NCBI RefSeq assembly: GCF_901709675.1
Contig: NC_051093.1
Span: 1,320,553-1,384,552 of the forward strand
Direction of reading: 5' to 3'
Length of the DNA: 64,000 nucleotides
Source: Syngnathus acus
Lineage: Eukaryota > Chordata > Actinopteri > Syngnathiformes > Syngnathidae
The position numbers and the translations under genes were made by a program. Under the pieces are notes generated by a model. That model was not told the DNA's origin. It made no database searches and worked only from the letters and a program-made list of their open reading frames with translations. Shown in pieces: positions 52,652 to 64,000 of this stretch (position 1 is the stretch's first letter; each line of letters opens with the position of its first letter).

Positions 52652-52783
52652 GATGCTGCTGACGCTACTGACGCTGCTGACGCTGCCGACGCTGTTGACG
52701 CTCCCGAAGCTCCCGACGCTCTTGACGCTCCTGATGCTGCTGACGCTGCTGAAGCTGCTGATGCTGCTGATGCTGCTGACGCT
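52652..52783. repeat. 9-bp minisatellite, about 14.7 units
   Basis: The unit is GA(C/T/A)-GCT-NNN, repeated without indels for 132 bases. In one frame it would read Asp/Glu-Ala-X repeatedly. Most changes fall in the third triplet (GCT, ACT, GTT, CCC, CTT, CCT) or the last base of the first. No exon context was found, so it is treated as noncoding. Confidence 0.9.
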
Positions 52784-52799
52784 TGGATTTCCATGTAAC

Positions 52800-55700
52800 T
52801 TTACATACTGGCATCACGCCTCACAACATTTGGTGCAGGCACGGCAAGGAATCCTTCACAAGCCTTTATCTCATTGCCCTATCCACCCTCTATTTGCCCC
52901 CCGACCTGAATGTGCTGTAATGGTTATCTGTGGCCTGGCCCGGGGGAGTAAAGGCCTGTTATTCTTTCCTGGCCTATGTCTGGCATGTGTGGAGAATCGG
53001 GGAGAGATTTGGAGGCTGCGTGCAACGGCTGTAATTTCAGCCCCCGACCCATCTGGGCCGGCTGGTGGGAGCGAAGGCCAGTGTGCCATAAATGCTGGAA
53101 TGGAGGAGATCAGGGATACCTTTTCATCATCCAGAGGTGCCGTTTCCACCGTCTGCACAACACGCTGGAGACAAATCTCGGATTCTGTCAGATCAGACGA
53201 GGGGGGCTGCTCCAAAAAGAGGCACAGGTGTGCGTGCGTGTAAGGCTCGGGGACTGAGTTTAACCCTTGGATGGCTGCCAGCATCAGGCAACCACACTGA
53301 GCCCACATGCCTGCAGAACCATGCATGGTGCTGGATTAGGATATTTGCAGTAAGATTACAAATCCATTTAGGGATTAAGATCTCATTTTCTTGTGGTGTG
53401 CATTTCATGTACTAGTATTCAGGCGCAGCTCCAATAAAAGGCAATGGCGCACAACATTGGGTTCAGATTTAGCTCCACTATTGGTGGCTGCTGTCCACGA
53501 GGCTGCCGATGGTATTTTTCATGAGAATTTGGGCCTGCAACGAGATTTGAGGGCTGATAGTTGGAGAGACTTTTGTGTCAAAAACTTTTGAGAGCATGTT
53601 TGGGATTTGCTGCGACATTCACACATACACACACACACTTGAACGCACACGCTCTGAACAGCAACAAGCTCCAAGATGTTTGATTTGGAATGGAAATCGA
53701 AAGCGGTTGAGAAATGTGGCCTGGACGCTTTGAAGCCAGCGCGAGAGGCAATCCTGTCTGCTCTGCCTGGAATGTGCTGTTGGCACATACGCCGCCTCCA
53801 AACCTCAAATGCTTTTTTGGGGGAGGGAGAGAGGTGATTGGTCTCTTTGTTTTGGTCATCAAGGTGACAAAAAAGCCGCAGCGGGCTCCCCGTAACAAGT
53901 TGCTAATGCTGCTCTCTTTACTTTTCCACTCTTAGAAAAAAGTATGGCAAAGCTGGGTTTTTACCGCCATGTTTTCCAGGGCTGCAGTGGAACATTCAAA
54001 AAACAAAAAGAGCAGCTGAAAGGTGCTTTGTGAAGGATATTCTTCTGGGAACTGCACTCTCTTAACCCTGCTTGCTTGCGTGCTTGATTTCCTAACAAGG
54101 AAATCAAGGATTATTAATCAGAGGGCTGTGTAACCAAACGGCGCTGGAAGAATCCTATTTGTGGTCGCAAAGCAATTTTTTCCCCCTAAATCCAATCCCA
54201 ATGTTTTGAAAGCCCTTGCGGTTTCATGCACACGGCCGTGCAAGTACGCGTTCGAGGCACCGGCGTATACATTCGAGCGCTGCGAGATAGCAACAGGTAA
54301 GGTCCACGTGTTGCCCAAAGTCACCTCATCCTAAGCCGTGAATGGACCTTTGTGAGGCCCACCTTCGAGAGTTTGGAGGGATTATTTTGGGAGACCTTCA
54401 AGCATGCCGTCATCGGATAGTTGAGCGGGACAGTGGAAAGTGGAGAGATACGTACAGACACGCACATATATCTGTGTCCCTATCCTCCCTATTCTAGCCG
54501 CTAGCTGCTAGGCTAGTGCGCTGAGCGCACAGGGCTCCGACAGCTAATTTGACGAATAGCAAAGGGACAAAGAAGCAGCACAATAAGCGATTTCCCTTTG
54601 GGACCCTGCTGGAAATCATGACATGACGTGGGCCCCTCCGCTTTTTGTTTATCGTCCAGCCATGACGTTTTCGAGCCAGACGCATCAGCGGCGGCCGCGG
54701 GCTCCGGGGTCGGACAAGAGGCTTGCAAATATAGCTTACTTCAAAGACTGCCGTCAGTCAAAGACGGCATTCATGCATTTATTTTGGCAAGACCACCTGC
54801 CCCCCCACCTTCGCCTGGTCACCTTTACACCCCCCTTTTTCCTTCTTTCCCACCGGCTTGTTTAGATGAGCCGTTAAGGAGAGAAACAAGTGCAAGGCGC
54901 ATTTAGCTTGGCTCCGTTCACTATTGACACAACGCTCACCTAAATATCTGCCCCGCGTAATTTTCCTCTCACCTAAATATGGATGCGGTGCATGTCAGCG
55001 AAAGAAGAGGGGAGAGAGAGAACAGAAAGGCTTTTGACAACCCCGGGCAGGTTGGGGCGCAGAATCGTCATCATCATCATCATTATCATCATCATCAAGG
55101 CACCAGAGGAAGGAAAGAAATGTTTGACCACAGGAGAGCCAGCTATTCCATTTTCAATTAACACGGTGAAGCATTTCATTTGGCCCCCCCAAACTTCCGT
55201 TGCCCCCTTTCACAAAGTAGGCCAACTTGAAGTGTCAAAGACCAATTTAGTTGTCTTTATTCACTGTCCGCTTCAGTTTCAGCTTTGTGTTGGATTCTTG
55301 TCCTGCACAAGCTTCACTTTGTGACAGTTATTGTTCAGCCAGTGGACAAGTGCCGCCAGGTGTGCACAACAAATGTGACCTCTTTTAACGAGCTGGGGGG
55401 CATAAGTCGGACCCGAGGGAGCCATTGGGTGGCGGCGCTGCCAGAGAATGGGGTGGGCCGGATTGTCGGTCTGGGTTCAGGTCGCTCTCCGGTGTGACGA
55501 ATGAGACACCTGAGCTAAACTGTGACAGCAGCAATGCGGTGGGTCCCCCCCCCCCCCTCCAAAAATCATTCCAGCAGCCGCAGGATTGGGTTTCAGATTC
55601 TTTGGAGGGGGCGGTGAGCCGGGGGTTCCCTTGAACAACCAAACTCAGGCTAATAGCAGACTGAGTTGATGAGCACGTCTGTTCTCGTGATTGTTATCGC

Positions 55701-58190
55701 GTATGTGCCAAGATTGGAACCCTGTGTGAGTGAACGAGTATAATTTTGGACTGGATTGGGTGTTTTTAGGCCAGGAAAAAAGTTCTTTGGGCTAAAGGAC
55801 AATTGGCTCAGACGGACAAGCCCTTCCCCCACTTGATCGGTTAACTCGAGTTCCCACTGCGCAGTAAAAAACTATTTGGTCGGTCGGCCTTTGCACCCCT
55901 TCCTGTCGCAGTTGCGTCTGGAGGCGCCGTCGTCCTCGCCGTTTAAGGTTGGTATGCAGAGAGCGGGTATGACACACACACATACACACACAAAATAGAA
56001 GTAGGAGAAACATGACGCTGCCCGGCAGACACCTAGGTGGTCTGCGGTGAGATGGAAGGGAGACACCGGAGTGGACGGGGAGGACACGGGTTATGTGGGA
56101 GGGACACTGTCAGCTTGTCTGTGTCAACAATAAGGGAATAATTGGCCTCTCAGAGAGAGCCTCGGGAGAGGTACCGAGAGGGGAGAGGAAGGGAGGGGCA
56201 GAGGGGAGGGGAGGCATGACACTGGCACCACATATAATTAGGCCAACAAGGGGGTCAAATAGGGAGGCAGGGAAGGGAGGTTCCCACCTCGTCATTCTCA
56301 AAAGGGGGAAGCGGCGGTGATGAGGTATCCGGCATGCCTCCCGGCCTCAGGAGGCCCAAGCAGAGCACAGATCTTTACGTGGCGGCAGTCGAGAGGAGAG
56401 CCACTAGTGGACATCAAATGAATGGAGGCGCTTCCAACAAAGTGCCACTGACTCGCCTCGCCAGCTAAATTTCCAGCCGGATAGGTTTCTGTGTCTGCGC
56501 TCGGGTTCTGGATAGCTTCACTGGTTGGACCCGCCTCTCGTGAGAACGTCCCCTCCTCCTCTTTTGACCTCTCGCTAATGTGCTAAACATTCCCAATCAA
56601 TGGAGGAAACAGTGTGGCCCAGAATGCAAACGTGACCTGCCGGGGGCTTCAAACAAGCCTCTGATTCTGAGTTTTCGTTCACGCTGCACCTTGATATCGT
56701 CCCCTCATTCCCTAGCCAAACAAAGATGACTTACTACAAATAGAAAAACACACTCAGACTGTAGCATGCACACCCACCGGTTGTGTCTCAGAGGAACTTA
56801 CGGCCCGGGGTCGCTCAATCCATACGATCGAAAACAGGCTGTCATCAACACGGGGCCCTCTGGGCGCGAGACAAGGCCGGGGTCCCTGAGGAGCCCCGCT
56901 CTGCTGTCAGCCCCCCTCCCGATTCAATGACTCCTCATTTGGCCTCTTTCATCCACTCCAATCTGCTTTCAATTGCTTTTTTGTAGCCTCTTGACCGCAT
57001 TCTCTGTTATCTGGGCTCCTATCGGTTCACTTCCCTTCCCTGTCTTTCTTGAAGGTACAAAGTGTCTTCTTCTATCTCTCTGGTGGTGAGCGAGTCCTCT
57101 GTCAGTGAAATGAAGGATGGACGGTGCTGGAACAAAGAGGCCCACTCTTTGGCCCACTCGTTGGCCCACTCGTTGGCCCTTGCAGGCGGCGCAGCTCCAG
57201 CTTCAGCTCCAGCTCCAGCTAAGGCGGATGCGCACGGCGGAGGCAAACAAGGCACCATGATGCAAACCAGCTGCAGTGCGCTTCAAGTTGCTCCACTTCA
57301 TCTCACGCCACGCCCCATTCCCTCCCGCCATCTTCGCTGTTCCTTGTCCGTCAGCATCCCGCAGCTCTTCCATTTGGCCCCTCTTTCTCACTCCATCTAC
57401 ATCATTCCTGTTTTTTGTTTTTTTTGCAAGCTGATAAGCGGACGTTTGCCGTTTGCCCTTTGTATAAAAACAGGATGCGATCCTCCCCTCGTCATCTTCT
57501 GCCATATCCTCGGCGGCCCGCGTAACCGCCGCAGTCTTTAGCTGGCGTCAATATTGGTTTGGAGATTATTTCTGGAGGCATAAAATCCCTTATGAGAGGG
57601 AGGGCTCGCATCAAAATATGAGGAAGAATGGGAGGAACTGTGGAGGAGACATGAATGAATATTTGCTCTTTGCTGGGTAAACAAAGGTGATTTCACACGG
57701 GCATGCAGCGGAATGGCTAAATTAGGAGCAAACCTCAGCTCAGCCCGGAATAGAACAACACTGCTTTTTTTCCCCCCTTCCGTCCGTCTGGAGGTAGAGC
57801 TTTAGAATTTTGTCGCCGAGAATGAAGCGGGGGGTCCCGATGCGCACTGTGTGGTCAGTAGAAGATGTGGGGTCTAAAGCGGTAATTCCACCATCTCTCA
57901 ATTATTATTCCCAGAACCTGGCTCGGAGCCGGGGGGGCTTTTTGATTGCTTTGCTCCCAGATTAGTTACGTGTTTTTTATTTTATTCTTTTCCAGATACG
58001 TTACAGCAACGGGGATCTCGCGCATGTCTTTTTTTTCCGATCACGCAATGACCCACCTCGTCGCTCTTTTGTTTGTTTGTTTGTTTGTTTGTTTGTTTTT
58101 TTTGAACATGTCCTGTTTAGCTGCTTGGTCATGCAGACCAGAGTGAGTATCTGTATGCCTTTTGACTTCCTAGTCCTTTTGCACACACCC
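52800..58190. other. Gene-poor unique DNA between pdgfa and ccp110
   Basis: No exon was recognised. It contains a CAT/CATT run (55067-55097), small tandem repeats at 57141-57222 and a (TTTG)n run (58068-58096). Several non-repetitive stretches (for example 52910-53120, 56200-56290 and 57590-57760) look like possible conserved noncoding elements, but that is inference without an alignment. Confidence 0.35.
57141..57222. repeat. Two adjacent short tandem repeats (12 bp and 6 bp)
   Basis: A 12-bp unit TTGGCCCACTCG is repeated about three times (57141-57180), followed by an AGCTCC hexamer run (57191-57222). Confidence 0.8.
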
Positions 58191-58201
58191 TGCGAGAGTG
58201 G

Positions 58202-58441
58202 AAAAGTCCAAATGGAGACGTTGGAAACTTACAACCGCTAGGATCCCATGCACAGGACACTTATCCACAGACTTTGTTTGTCACACATGTGGAGGTGGTG
58301 GAGTGGGGGCTTGGACAAGAGGGGCAGCTTGACCAATAAGTACCAATGTTGTATTGATGAGCCAATGGGAATGCACCAATAAAGTGGCCCAAAACATTTG
58401 TGGAATATGTTGGTGGTACAGCCACAGATCTATGTGCACAT
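58202..58441. repeat. 240-bp direct repeat, left copy
   Basis: Identical to 59763-60002 except for three substitutions (about 98.8%), same orientation, no indels. It starts AAAAGTCCAAATGG and ends ATGTGCACAT. The copies flank 1,321 bases containing a hAT-like transposase relic. No TG...CA ends or clear short target duplications were seen, so an LTR assignment is not supported. Confidence 0.93.
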
Positions 58442-58977
58442 TCTTAGTTCATGTGTGTGCGCGTGTGGTAGTATGACTCCAGAGCAATGAAGACACCAGG
58501 ACACATGGCACCAAAGTGCTGGGGAACACCCCCCACACTTGCGTGTGGCATGAAAGAAGATGCACAGAAAGGGTGGTCAACATGGGGGACACCCAGACAG
58601 ACCAGTTTAGCTTGTTGCTGTGCTGGCACACAAGAATGCGCTGTTAAAAAAAAGTGATTTCCTGTCAATGAAAGCCAGCAGCAACAAATGAATGGAGGTC
58701 TTAAAGCATGAGACAAGAAGGAACTTGATCTAGATCCACGTCTCTATCCAAACTATGTGTTGGCACTCGGGATGAGAGGCGGGAAACCACTGATTGGCTT
58801 GTGTTGCATTGGGACGCCCTCTGCAGGACACAACCGCATTGCAACCCAATTTTTGAAGCACCCCCCCAACACACCCACGCACACACACGCACACACACAC
58901 AGTTTGTGGTCTTGGCTTTTTTGTAGATGAAGTCCTTCGCCACAAAAAGCTCCGTCACTTTGTTGTAAAAGTCCTCC

Positions 58978-59256
58978 TTATTTTCCTTTAGTTTTGGCAC
59001 TTTCTTTCATTTTGGCCTGCACCCCATGAAGCTCTGACGCCGTCACAGCAGCTCTGTCAACTTGCTTTTCACAACAGCTGTATTTCTCCAACACTCCCAA
59101 GACATACGTAGCTACAGCAGGGGCTCGTCGATTATCACTCATGTCATCAAATCTCCAAAACGCCTCCTTCACTTCACCTTTAGCTACATAGCACAAAATA
59201 ATATGTGCTTTGTTTGTGACGTCCGTTGTTTCGTCTACCTCTACCTGGGGTAGCAT
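58978..59256 (-). pseudogene. hAT-like (ZMYM1-like) transposase fragment
   Basis: The translated minus strand contains VEVDETTDVTNKA, KGEVKEAFWRFDDMSDNRRAP, YVLGVLEKYSCCEK and ASELHGVQAKMKES. These are typical of the domesticated/transposon hAT-like proteins annotated in fish as zinc finger MYM-type 1-like. Relative to the family, a short segment is missing after EKYSCCEK, and the frame ends soon after in a lysine-rich stretch. BED-finger, insertion-domain and C-terminal dimerisation parts are absent. It is a relic, inactive as a transposase. Confidence 0.65.
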
Positions 59257-59472
59257 TCATCACTTGTTGGCTCACGTACGCCCCCCTTCAGTGGGGCAGA
59301 GGACTATCTGCCTCAACTTGTGCCTTTTTACTGCGGTTTTATGGCCCATCAGCAAAACCAAGCATTTCACCTTTGCATTTGAACACGAAATATGCAATTG
59401 CAGCGATTTTGACGATAAAAATGTTCTAAATTAGTCATACATAAAGATTAGTGGACAAATATTAATATTCAC

Positions 59473-59543
59473 TGTGTGTGTGTGTGTGCGTGTGTGTGAG
59501 TGAGTGTGTGCGCGTGTGCGTGCGTGCGTGTGTGTGCGTGTGA
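59473..59543. repeat. GT-rich microsatellite
   Basis: Interrupted (GT)n/GTGC run between the hAT-like relic and the right direct repeat. Confidence 0.85.
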
Positions 59544-59762
59544 CTTGACCACTTTTATTTCAGGTTGACTTTCCCTCACACATTCCCACGACTCCCTCAT
59601 ATGGGAGATGTCGAAAAGTGAAGTTGTGCCTGCATGTAAACAAATACATACGTTGCGATTCGGATTGAAGACCAAATGCACGCAACCATAACAGGCAAAT
59701 CCGACGGAATTACAAAGGAAACAAAAAACATTCAAAGTCCTTCAAACATTCTTCTTCTTCTT

Positions 59763-60002
59763 AAAAGTCCAAATGGAGACGTTGGAAACTTACAACCGCA
59801 AGGATCCCATGCACAGGACACTTATCCACAGACTTTGTTTGTCACACATGTGGAGGTGGTGGAGTGCGGGCTTGGACAAGACGGGCAGCTTGACCAATAA
59901 GTACCAATGTTGTATTGATGAGCCAATGGGAATGCACCAATAAAGTGGCCCAAAACATTTGTGGAATATGTTGGTGGTACAGCCACAGATCTATGTGCAC
60001 AT
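59763..60002. repeat. 240-bp direct repeat, right copy
   Basis: Near-identical partner of 58202-58441. Its right edge lies about 100 bases from the ccp110 polyadenylation signal on the other strand. Confidence 0.93.
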
Positions 60003-60104
60003 ATGGGTCGAAACAAGTTGTATTGGACTCAAAGTGCCGTCACCGTGACACGGAGGCATTTTGTCCGACAAGATTTCAGCAGATCATGCTCGCTTCAAAT
60101 GATG

Positions 60105-60110
60105 TTTATT
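60105..60110 (-). promoter_or_regulatory. ccp110: Polyadenylation signal of ccp110
   Basis: The minus strand reads AATAAA about 250 bases after the ccp110 stop codon. It is the nearest consensus hexamer and would end the transcript near 60085. Confidence 0.6.
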
Positions 60111-60357
60111 GCCAGCGCAAGTCGACTGTTACCTTCAAACCAAACAGAAAAGGCAGAAATTCACACAACATCAACGAAGACGCGCGAGCAAAGCTAGTGT
60201 TGACCTTTGCGCTACGGCTGGGAAAAAGGACCTTGGCCACGGAACAAATGAAAATTTCAAGTCAAGGTGGCAGGGAATTGCCACAACACGGTTGTCAAGG
60301 GCAACATCGGTGCCAAACCTGATGCTTGGTTGATCTATTTCAGAACGATGTCGCCTC

Positions 60358-63300
60358 TTAGCCGAGAGACTGCTGCTTCTTCAGGTTGTCCAGGCGCTGC
60401 ACTCTCGCTTCGGGGGTCTTTGTGTACCAGCTCCTGATGAGAGCACCGTGGAGTGAGAATCAGAGCGCTAATATGAAGGGACGCTTCCCCCCCACCCCCT
60501 CTCACACAATCTGAGGCATTTGGTTCCGTCTGTGCCCCAATCCAATGAATTCCAAGTGCAAATGATGAAGTTGGCTAACGTGTTGTGACACTCGATACCC
60601 CACTCCACACATCCCACCCCAGTCCACTGCACAGCGAATGGGACATGAACTCACCCCTGGCGCTTGAGCTGACTCGGGACACCTTTTTGGACTTGACTGG
60701 GCTTTTGAACTCTAGCACAAGAAGAAATGAGCACAGGTGAAGAGCAGAAGCGGGAAGGACAAAAGACAAGAGTGAAAAGGCAGTGTCAAGCTCAAAGACT
60801 GAAGACCGATGCCTGTGTTGTGAGCGCACACACTTGCAGGACCCGACGGGAGTGGGACTCTTTGGCTTCTGCATCACCTTGGCGGTCTGGCCCTCCCTGA
60901 AAGAGAGCCCACACGGCAGTTCTCACCGTGACCAACATAGACAAAAAAAGATCCCATTTTTGTTTGGAAGTTGCCTTTTTCCTGCGTACGTCACCTTTTT
61001 TTCCGGTCCAGAGATCTTTGTGTGGTGGCAGACAGTGCAGCTCTCTCCCTTTCCTTCTTGGCTTTTTCCTTCACAATGGATACACAGACACTTCATCACA
61101 TAGAGCCACAATTTATTTACTGAGTTTGTTATTTTCCCAACAACTTCAACAAGCTGTGCTGCTGTGAGAACATTCAAGCCTAAAGCAATTTGTGCTCGTA
61201 TCTGATTCCTTATTGACGATTGAGGGTTTCTTAAAACAGTCTCTTTGGAGGACTGCGTTAGACGTCGGCGGCCAAATGTTTTGACTAACCATCAAGTGGA
61301 GCTTGCACGGATGTGTAACAACACATTAAGCTGGACCAGTGAGGAAAATTTCAGATGAGGAGCCACAAATCACCTTTGCTACTAGTTGAGTCTGACTAAA
61401 TTTGAAAGAAATGCACAAATGCAAATCTTTGGGGCTTATGAACAGTGCCACCACCTGGCAAACACGTTTGCGTGAAGTGTTTCAAACAGACGCGTCAGCT
61501 CGGCCAAATGGTTTCGGGGTGTGGCCTCAGAGAAATGCTAACGGTGGTAGGTCAACAGCTCGCATCGAGCCGGTCTCTCCACTTTGTTACCGTGTCTCTT
61601 TGCTTCTTCTCAGCACAGAGCTCCCGGTCCTGCTGCAGCAGTGCCCATCGATCCGCCGGAGGCATTTCAAAGAAGATCTCATGGATGTCATAGAGGGCTG
61701 CACGTAACTAGGAAGAGCACAATTGGGCGGGTCACCACGCTGTCAACGAACGACGTCGTCATTTGTACCTGGGCTCGAACTCTGTCCTGCAGGGAGAGAT
61801 CCTGAGCTGAGAAAGGGCTTCTCTTCTGTGGACCTGCAGTCTGAAAGGACCTTATGAAGTCCCGTGTGTCCTGTATGGAGACAAAAAAAAACATATTCCC
61901 ATCCAACATTCACCCTTCGCTGATGACATTTTGCAATAAGAATACATTTGGAATTTTTTTCCCTCTGAACTCATTTCCACAAGACTTTGGGCAAAGGTAG
62001 AATTGTTGTGTGGATTTCTTTTTTTTTTTTTTTTTAACCAAGATGTGAAACTGGAGTGATCTTTCTTTTCTATCGCACTACGGAGGATTGTCTGGTTTTG
62101 TCAGCACTTGAATGGTAGTAACTGCTACGCTTCTGGCTCGGTACTTTCTTCAAAGTCGGTGAGCAGCATGAGAAGTTTCAAGGCAAACATGCACACGACA
62201 GTCGTGACACAAAGCTTGACCCCAACGTGGGCCATTCCAGTTCAGCTCCAAGCATGGAAGCCTACTTGTATGTCTCGTCACCGTGGGATGGAGGAAACGG
62301 AATTTCGGTTTCTTTGTGTGTCTTGACATATGAAGGGATTGACAATAAAGCTGACTTTGACTTTTGACTTTGACTTACCGTGACGGTTTGACACAGATGT
62401 TGGATCTTGTGCGTTTTGAGAAGTCTGCGCACGAGAAAGCCGCGGGCGACGGCGCCGATTCGAAACAACACTCTCCTCTGTACCGCTTCCAAAATCTGTG
62501 AAAGAAAGTGCACCGATCTGAAAATGGACGTGGTTGCATCAAACGGAGTCCCGGTGATGGTCACCTGACTTGGCCTCGCTTGAGGTTTGTGAGCTGACCA
62601 CAAGGGCCCTCGTAGGTAGATGGGAGACTGCGGAGAGGGAAAGGTCTCATTTGAAGTCACGGGACTTGGGAAACCTGGACAGAGGGGAAGAAAAACGCAG
62701 GTTGGTCGCCATCCATGTTCAAAGGGGGCGTGCCGGCCTGGTACCTTGACAGCGACCCGGCGTAGCGGCGGTTGGGTTCACAGCTCCGTCATTGGCAGGG
62801 GTCTGGAGCTTAGCACGGGCCTGCTGGCTCAGTCTCCTTTCGGCCTCTTCAAACTCCTTTCACAGAAAATATTTGTTTACAGTTGGTCATTGCTTAACGT
62901 TTCAAGTTTGGGAAGGGTGGACGCCAAAGCAACGAGTTTGTGCATTGCCGACAAATCGGAGCTACATAGGAAAGGAAGCAAGCACATCATAAAGCAACAA
63001 CTCGTACACTCCACATTTTGTTCTGCAAACCAGTTGTGGAAGGTGCGCGCACCCGCCGCAGGCACTGTTGCTCCTTCTCCTGTTGGGCCAAGAGCAGCGA
63101 TATTTGTGAAGCGTGTTCCTCCTCCAGACGTCTTTGCATTTCCTCCAGAACCCGCGCTCGCCTCCGGGCCTCCTCTGTGCGCCAAAAGGCCAATGTTTTT
63201 GTGAGCTTTTCAAACGATTGTGGCGTCACTGTTGATAGAAGGAGCACACACGTACGTACCTGTGTTTGTGGCATGTGCGTCACCTGCCTGTCTGAGGAAA

Positions 63301-64000
63301 GCTGTCCCAGTTTTATCGCAGGGACCTCGAGGGTCATCAGGCTCCTCGCCGAGCTTAACTGCGAGGGAAACGCGAGGCATCGGCCGATGCGGAGAGAGAT
63401 TCTCTCCCTGGAATGACTTGTTGGAGTTGTGCCAACTTGAGGGGCGCACGGTGACTCCCGCCATGAAGCGAGCTGTTCTTTCCTGACTGCGATCAATGTG
63501 GTCCAATCCAGCCGGGTCAGAGCGTAGCTGAGTGTCCACGGTTTGGCAGACCCAGCGCGACGTTGACGACAGGCCGATTGGGGCGGGCCCACAGGTTTCC
63601 CACATCGGACTGACGGCACAATGACAACCCGACCGATGACTACCCCGCGTGTTTCGGCGGTCCGCGTCGCCGCTTGATGCTGAGCTCCAGCGATCCGGGG
63701 ACCATGAGGCTCCAGGTGGAACTTCGCGCCTCTCTGACAGAGCGGCGCCTTCTCCCGGCATTGCCGGAAAGACGACACGGATGCTCCCAGTGGAGAATGG
63801 GCGCAGTTTACGGGGGCCGAGGCCGGACTCTGGGCTCGGCCGCCAAAGGCACTGACCGGCCGGACCAGGCGGCGATGCGGGCTCTTGAGGCTTGGGATCA
63901 GACACATTTTGGTGGAGGGCAATCTCAGGAGGGCCAACGGGCCCGCGATCCAATTCAGTACCTCTGTTTGGACTAAACATTTCTCCTTCCGAGACAGGCT
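60358..64000 (-). CDS. ccp110: Centriolar coiled-coil protein of 110 kDa, 3' part (5' end outside window)
   Basis: CP110 caps the distal end of centrioles with CEP97, blocks cilium formation and controls centriole length. Ten exons on the minus strand: (64000)-63260, 63174-63053, 62856-62745, 62674-62565, 62495-62379, 61870-61769, 61707-61591, 60886-60834, 60711-60655 and 60433-60358, in phase throughout and giving 534 codons in the window. In order they encode a Ser/Pro-rich region, a coiled coil (VLEEMQRRLEEEHASQ, LLLAQQEKEQQ), the IQ-like segment VARGFLVRRLLKTHK, DFIRSFQTAGPQKR, SAQDLSLQDRVRAQ, LRAALYDIHEIFFEMP and a C-terminus LDNLKKQQSLG. The last matches the human long-isoform end (DNLRRQHSLG). 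In the 63260-64000 exon the frame was chosen because its last nucleotide completes a Glu codon at the next acceptor. A second open frame overlaps there. The acceptor at 60886 has a stronger-looking AG 10 bases upstream that would break the frame. Confidence 0.92.
62290..62376 (+). mobile_element. LINE/SINE 3' tail abutting a ccp110 splice donor
   Basis: GGAATTTCGGTTTCTTTGTG, then TTGACATATGAAGG, then ATTGACAATAAAGC and a (TTTGACT)n tail, a common fish retroelement 3' end. The tail runs to 62376, one base short of the donor dinucleotide of the 62379 exon on the opposite strand. The 5' limit is unclear. Confidence 0.6.

Noticed and set aside
52871-53326. 151-codon minus-strand frame downstream of the 9-bp minisatellite
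   Set aside because: It has no recognisable domain, no splice or promoter context and no link to neighbouring frames; treated as chance or part of a noncoding element.
58202-60002. LTR retrotransposon with 240-bp LTRs
   Set aside because: There are no TG...CA termini, primer-binding site, polypurine tract or gag/pol coding, and the internal relic is hAT-like and in the opposite orientation.
62987-63937. A 316-codon frame overlapping the large ccp110 exon, reading through the 63174-63260 intron
   Set aside because: The alternative frame joins in phase to the next exon with GT-AG borders and a Glu codon; the read-through would need the intron retained.

Overview
This is nuclear DNA from a vertebrate, almost certainly a percomorph teleost. 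The genes are split by many GT-AG introns. The exons encode full-length vertebrate orthologues, and the introns and spacers carry fish-type repeats (a tRNA-derived SINE, L2-like and RTE LINE ends, hAT and other TIR elements, long GT tracts). The repeat style reminded me of syngnathids, but I cannot prove that from this window.

Layout. (1) 923-8837, minus: complete dnaaf5 (heatr2), 13 coding exons, 842 codons, an axonemal dynein assembly factor. (2) 10261-28968, plus: complete prkar1b, 10 coding exons, 381 codons, regulatory subunit RI-beta of cAMP-dependent protein kinase. It is head-to-head with dnaaf5, so about 0.5 kb around 8838-9300 probably holds a shared promoter region. (3) 36734-45598, plus: complete pdgfa, 6 coding exons, 219 codons, ending with the short-isoform tail. 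(4) 60358-64000, minus: the 3' part of ccp110, 10 exons and 534 codons in the window; its 5' end lies beyond base 64000. dnaaf5-prkar1b-pdgfa is the gene order known from human 7p22.3, so this is an ancient syntenic block. Human CCP110 lies on another chromosome, so its position here marks a lineage-specific junction.

Between and inside these genes: prkar1b intron 3 is a transposon nest (12.6-16.5 kb) with a hAT element bounded by a perfect 8-bp target duplication, a foldback MITE, a SINE with a perfect 13-bp duplication, an RTE LINE 3' end, and a 1.36-kb TIR element carrying a 251-bp tandem repeat. A 5'-truncated L2-like LINE and a second SINE sit between prkar1b and pdgfa. The 13.5-kb pdgfa-ccp110 spacer holds simple repeats, a 9-bp minisatellite, a decayed hAT-like transposase fragment between two 240-bp near-identical direct repeats, and unassigned unique DNA that may be regulatory.

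The four genes do not form a pathway. No operon, CRISPR array, rRNA or tRNA gene, or virus-like gene was seen. No convincing new multi-gene system is present. The most unusual items are structural: a perfect 34-bp-arm hairpin in a dnaaf5 intron, a perfect 38-bp palindrome upstream of pdgfa, the satellite-bearing TIR element, an intact antisense THAP-like frame in pdgfa intron 5, and a transposon tail that supplies part of a ccp110 splice donor.
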